Assembly: GCA_002390225.1 (NCBI GenBank)
Contig: DGOW01000054.1
Span: 1-5,764, forward strand
From: Gemmatimonadales bacterium UBA4456
GTDB lineage: Bacteria > Gemmatimonadota > Gemmatimonadetes > Longimicrobiales > Gaopeijiaceae
Direction: 5' to 3'
Length of the DNA stretch: 5,764 bases
This document shows, piece after piece, positions 5,347 through 5,764 of the stretch. The position numbers were made by a program, and so were the translations under genes. The first letter of the stretch is position 1. Each line of letters opens with the position of its first letter. A model generated the notes under the pieces. The model made no database searches and had not been told where the DNA came from. It saw only the letters and a list, made by a program, of their open reading frames with translations.

Positions 5347-5764
5347 GTGTCGAATGAGATCCTGGAGCGGTTTCACAGAGCGCTCATCGAGGAAATCCAG
5401 ACCCAGCGGCCAGAGTATCTGACTGGCCCGTTCACGGTCGCCGAGATCTATCAGAGCCTGATCCCCTATAGCTCCCACCGTGACCGGATCGGGGTCGAGA
5501 TGAACGGTGATTACGAAGACGCCCTCCTCCGACTCCTCGCCGGTGAAGGAGGCTTCTTGGTTCTCGACTCGGACGCAGCCCTTCGTAACCTGCGTGAAGA
5601 ACTCGAATCGTCGAACCCGAACACAGGGCTCTACAGAGAATTTGCGGCCGTGGATGTCCGCCTCAATTCGGATGCGGTGGATGGGTCGCATGGAGCCGTC
5701 CAGCCAGAGCTGGCCTCCGACGAATTGGTGTTTCTCGACGACGAGCCCGAGCCCGAGCCCGAGC
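5347..5764 (+). CDS. Acidic protein of unknown function, C-terminus cut by window edge
   Basis: The frame is open from the GTG at 5347 to the right edge (139 complete codons, no stop). I do not recognise the family. Residues 1-40 look helical (EILERFHRALIEEIQTQRPEYLTGPFTVAEIYQSLIPY). Then comes SSHRDRIGVEMNGDYEDALLRLLAGEGGFLVLDSDAALRNLREELES (42-88), a further helical region with one beta-like stretch, and NTGLYREFAAVDVRLN. From about 118 it becomes a low-complexity acidic tail ending in repeated Glu-Pro (DDEPEPEPE), coded by a GAGCCC hexamer. There is no signal peptide or membrane segment in the visible part. The tail may be a linker to a further domain beyond the edge. It follows the TPR gene by five bases with a GAGGAG ribosome site, so the two are probably an operon and possibly partners. 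Confidence 0.8.
   Translation, partial: MSNEILERFHRALIEEIQTQRPEYLTGPFTVAEIYQSLIPYSSHRDRIGVEMNGDYEDALLRLLAGEGGFLVLDSDAALRNLREELESSNPNTGLYREFAAVDVRLNSDAVDGSHGAVQPELASDELVFLDDEPEPEPE
5743..5764 (+). repeat. GAGCCC hexanucleotide tandem repeat, Glu-Pro coding
   Basis: Three full copies of GAGCCC (5743-5760) and four bases of a fourth run into the window edge, in frame with the acidic gene as Glu-Pro. Six-base units change tail length by two residues without shifting frame, so copy number could vary between strains. The full extent cannot be seen. Confidence 0.75.

Noticed and set aside
5215..5691. A 158-codon minus-strand frame over the end of the TPR gene and the start of the acidic gene
   Set aside because: It spans two plus-strand genes with good ribosome sites and shows no domain.
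1..5764. Defence system, CRISPR array, mobile element or phage genes
   Set aside because: No regularly spaced repeats, transposase, integrase, terminal inverted repeats or nuclease/defence domains were found on either strand.

Overview
The window looks like chromosomal DNA of a high-GC, Gram-negative (LPS-making) bacterium. Coding density is high, third codon positions are GC-rich, start codons vary (ATG, GTG, TTG), and an apparent Kdo kinase and a family 9 (heptosyltransferase-type) glycosyltransferase are present. The overall style, including the TPR protein, is reminiscent of Gemmatimonadota or a similar environmental lineage. That placement is an impression from the proteins, not a demonstrated assignment. 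There is no sign of an insertion sequence, prophage, CRISPR array, tRNA or rRNA.

Left part (about 1-3184, minus strand): four tightly packed genes that read as one operon, transcribed from about 3184 down past the left edge. In transcription order they are a hydantoinase B/oxoprolinase-type protein (HyuB-like, 531 aa), a 138-aa DUF6941-like beta-rich protein, a KdkA-like 3-deoxy-manno-octulosonate kinase (257 aa), and the N-terminal part of a family 9 glycosyltransferase, cut by the window edge. The last two overlap by GTGA, which suggests translational coupling and a shared role in the LPS inner core. The HyuB-like gene has no HyuA partner in the window.

Middle (3185-3296): a 112-bp divergent intergenic region with a small GC hairpin. 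It is followed by a perfect AAGGAGG Shine-Dalgarno sequence in front of a TTG-started 84-aa gene of unknown function (3297-3551). Behind that gene lies an intergenic stretch (3552-3739) with an unusually long 15-bp hairpin and then a good sigma-70-like promoter (TTGACG-16-TATCAT).

Right part (3740-5764, plus strand): a 126-aa protein with a C-terminal C-x2-H / C-x2-C zinc-ribbon-like motif, a 367-aa TPR protein with an uncharacterised C-terminal domain, and, five bases later, a GTG-started acidic protein. The last has a Glu-Pro repeat tail and runs off the right edge. The TPR gene and the acidic gene probably form an operon. No well-known system can be assigned to this half. The conserved-looking but unrecognised small proteins are the most open part of the window.
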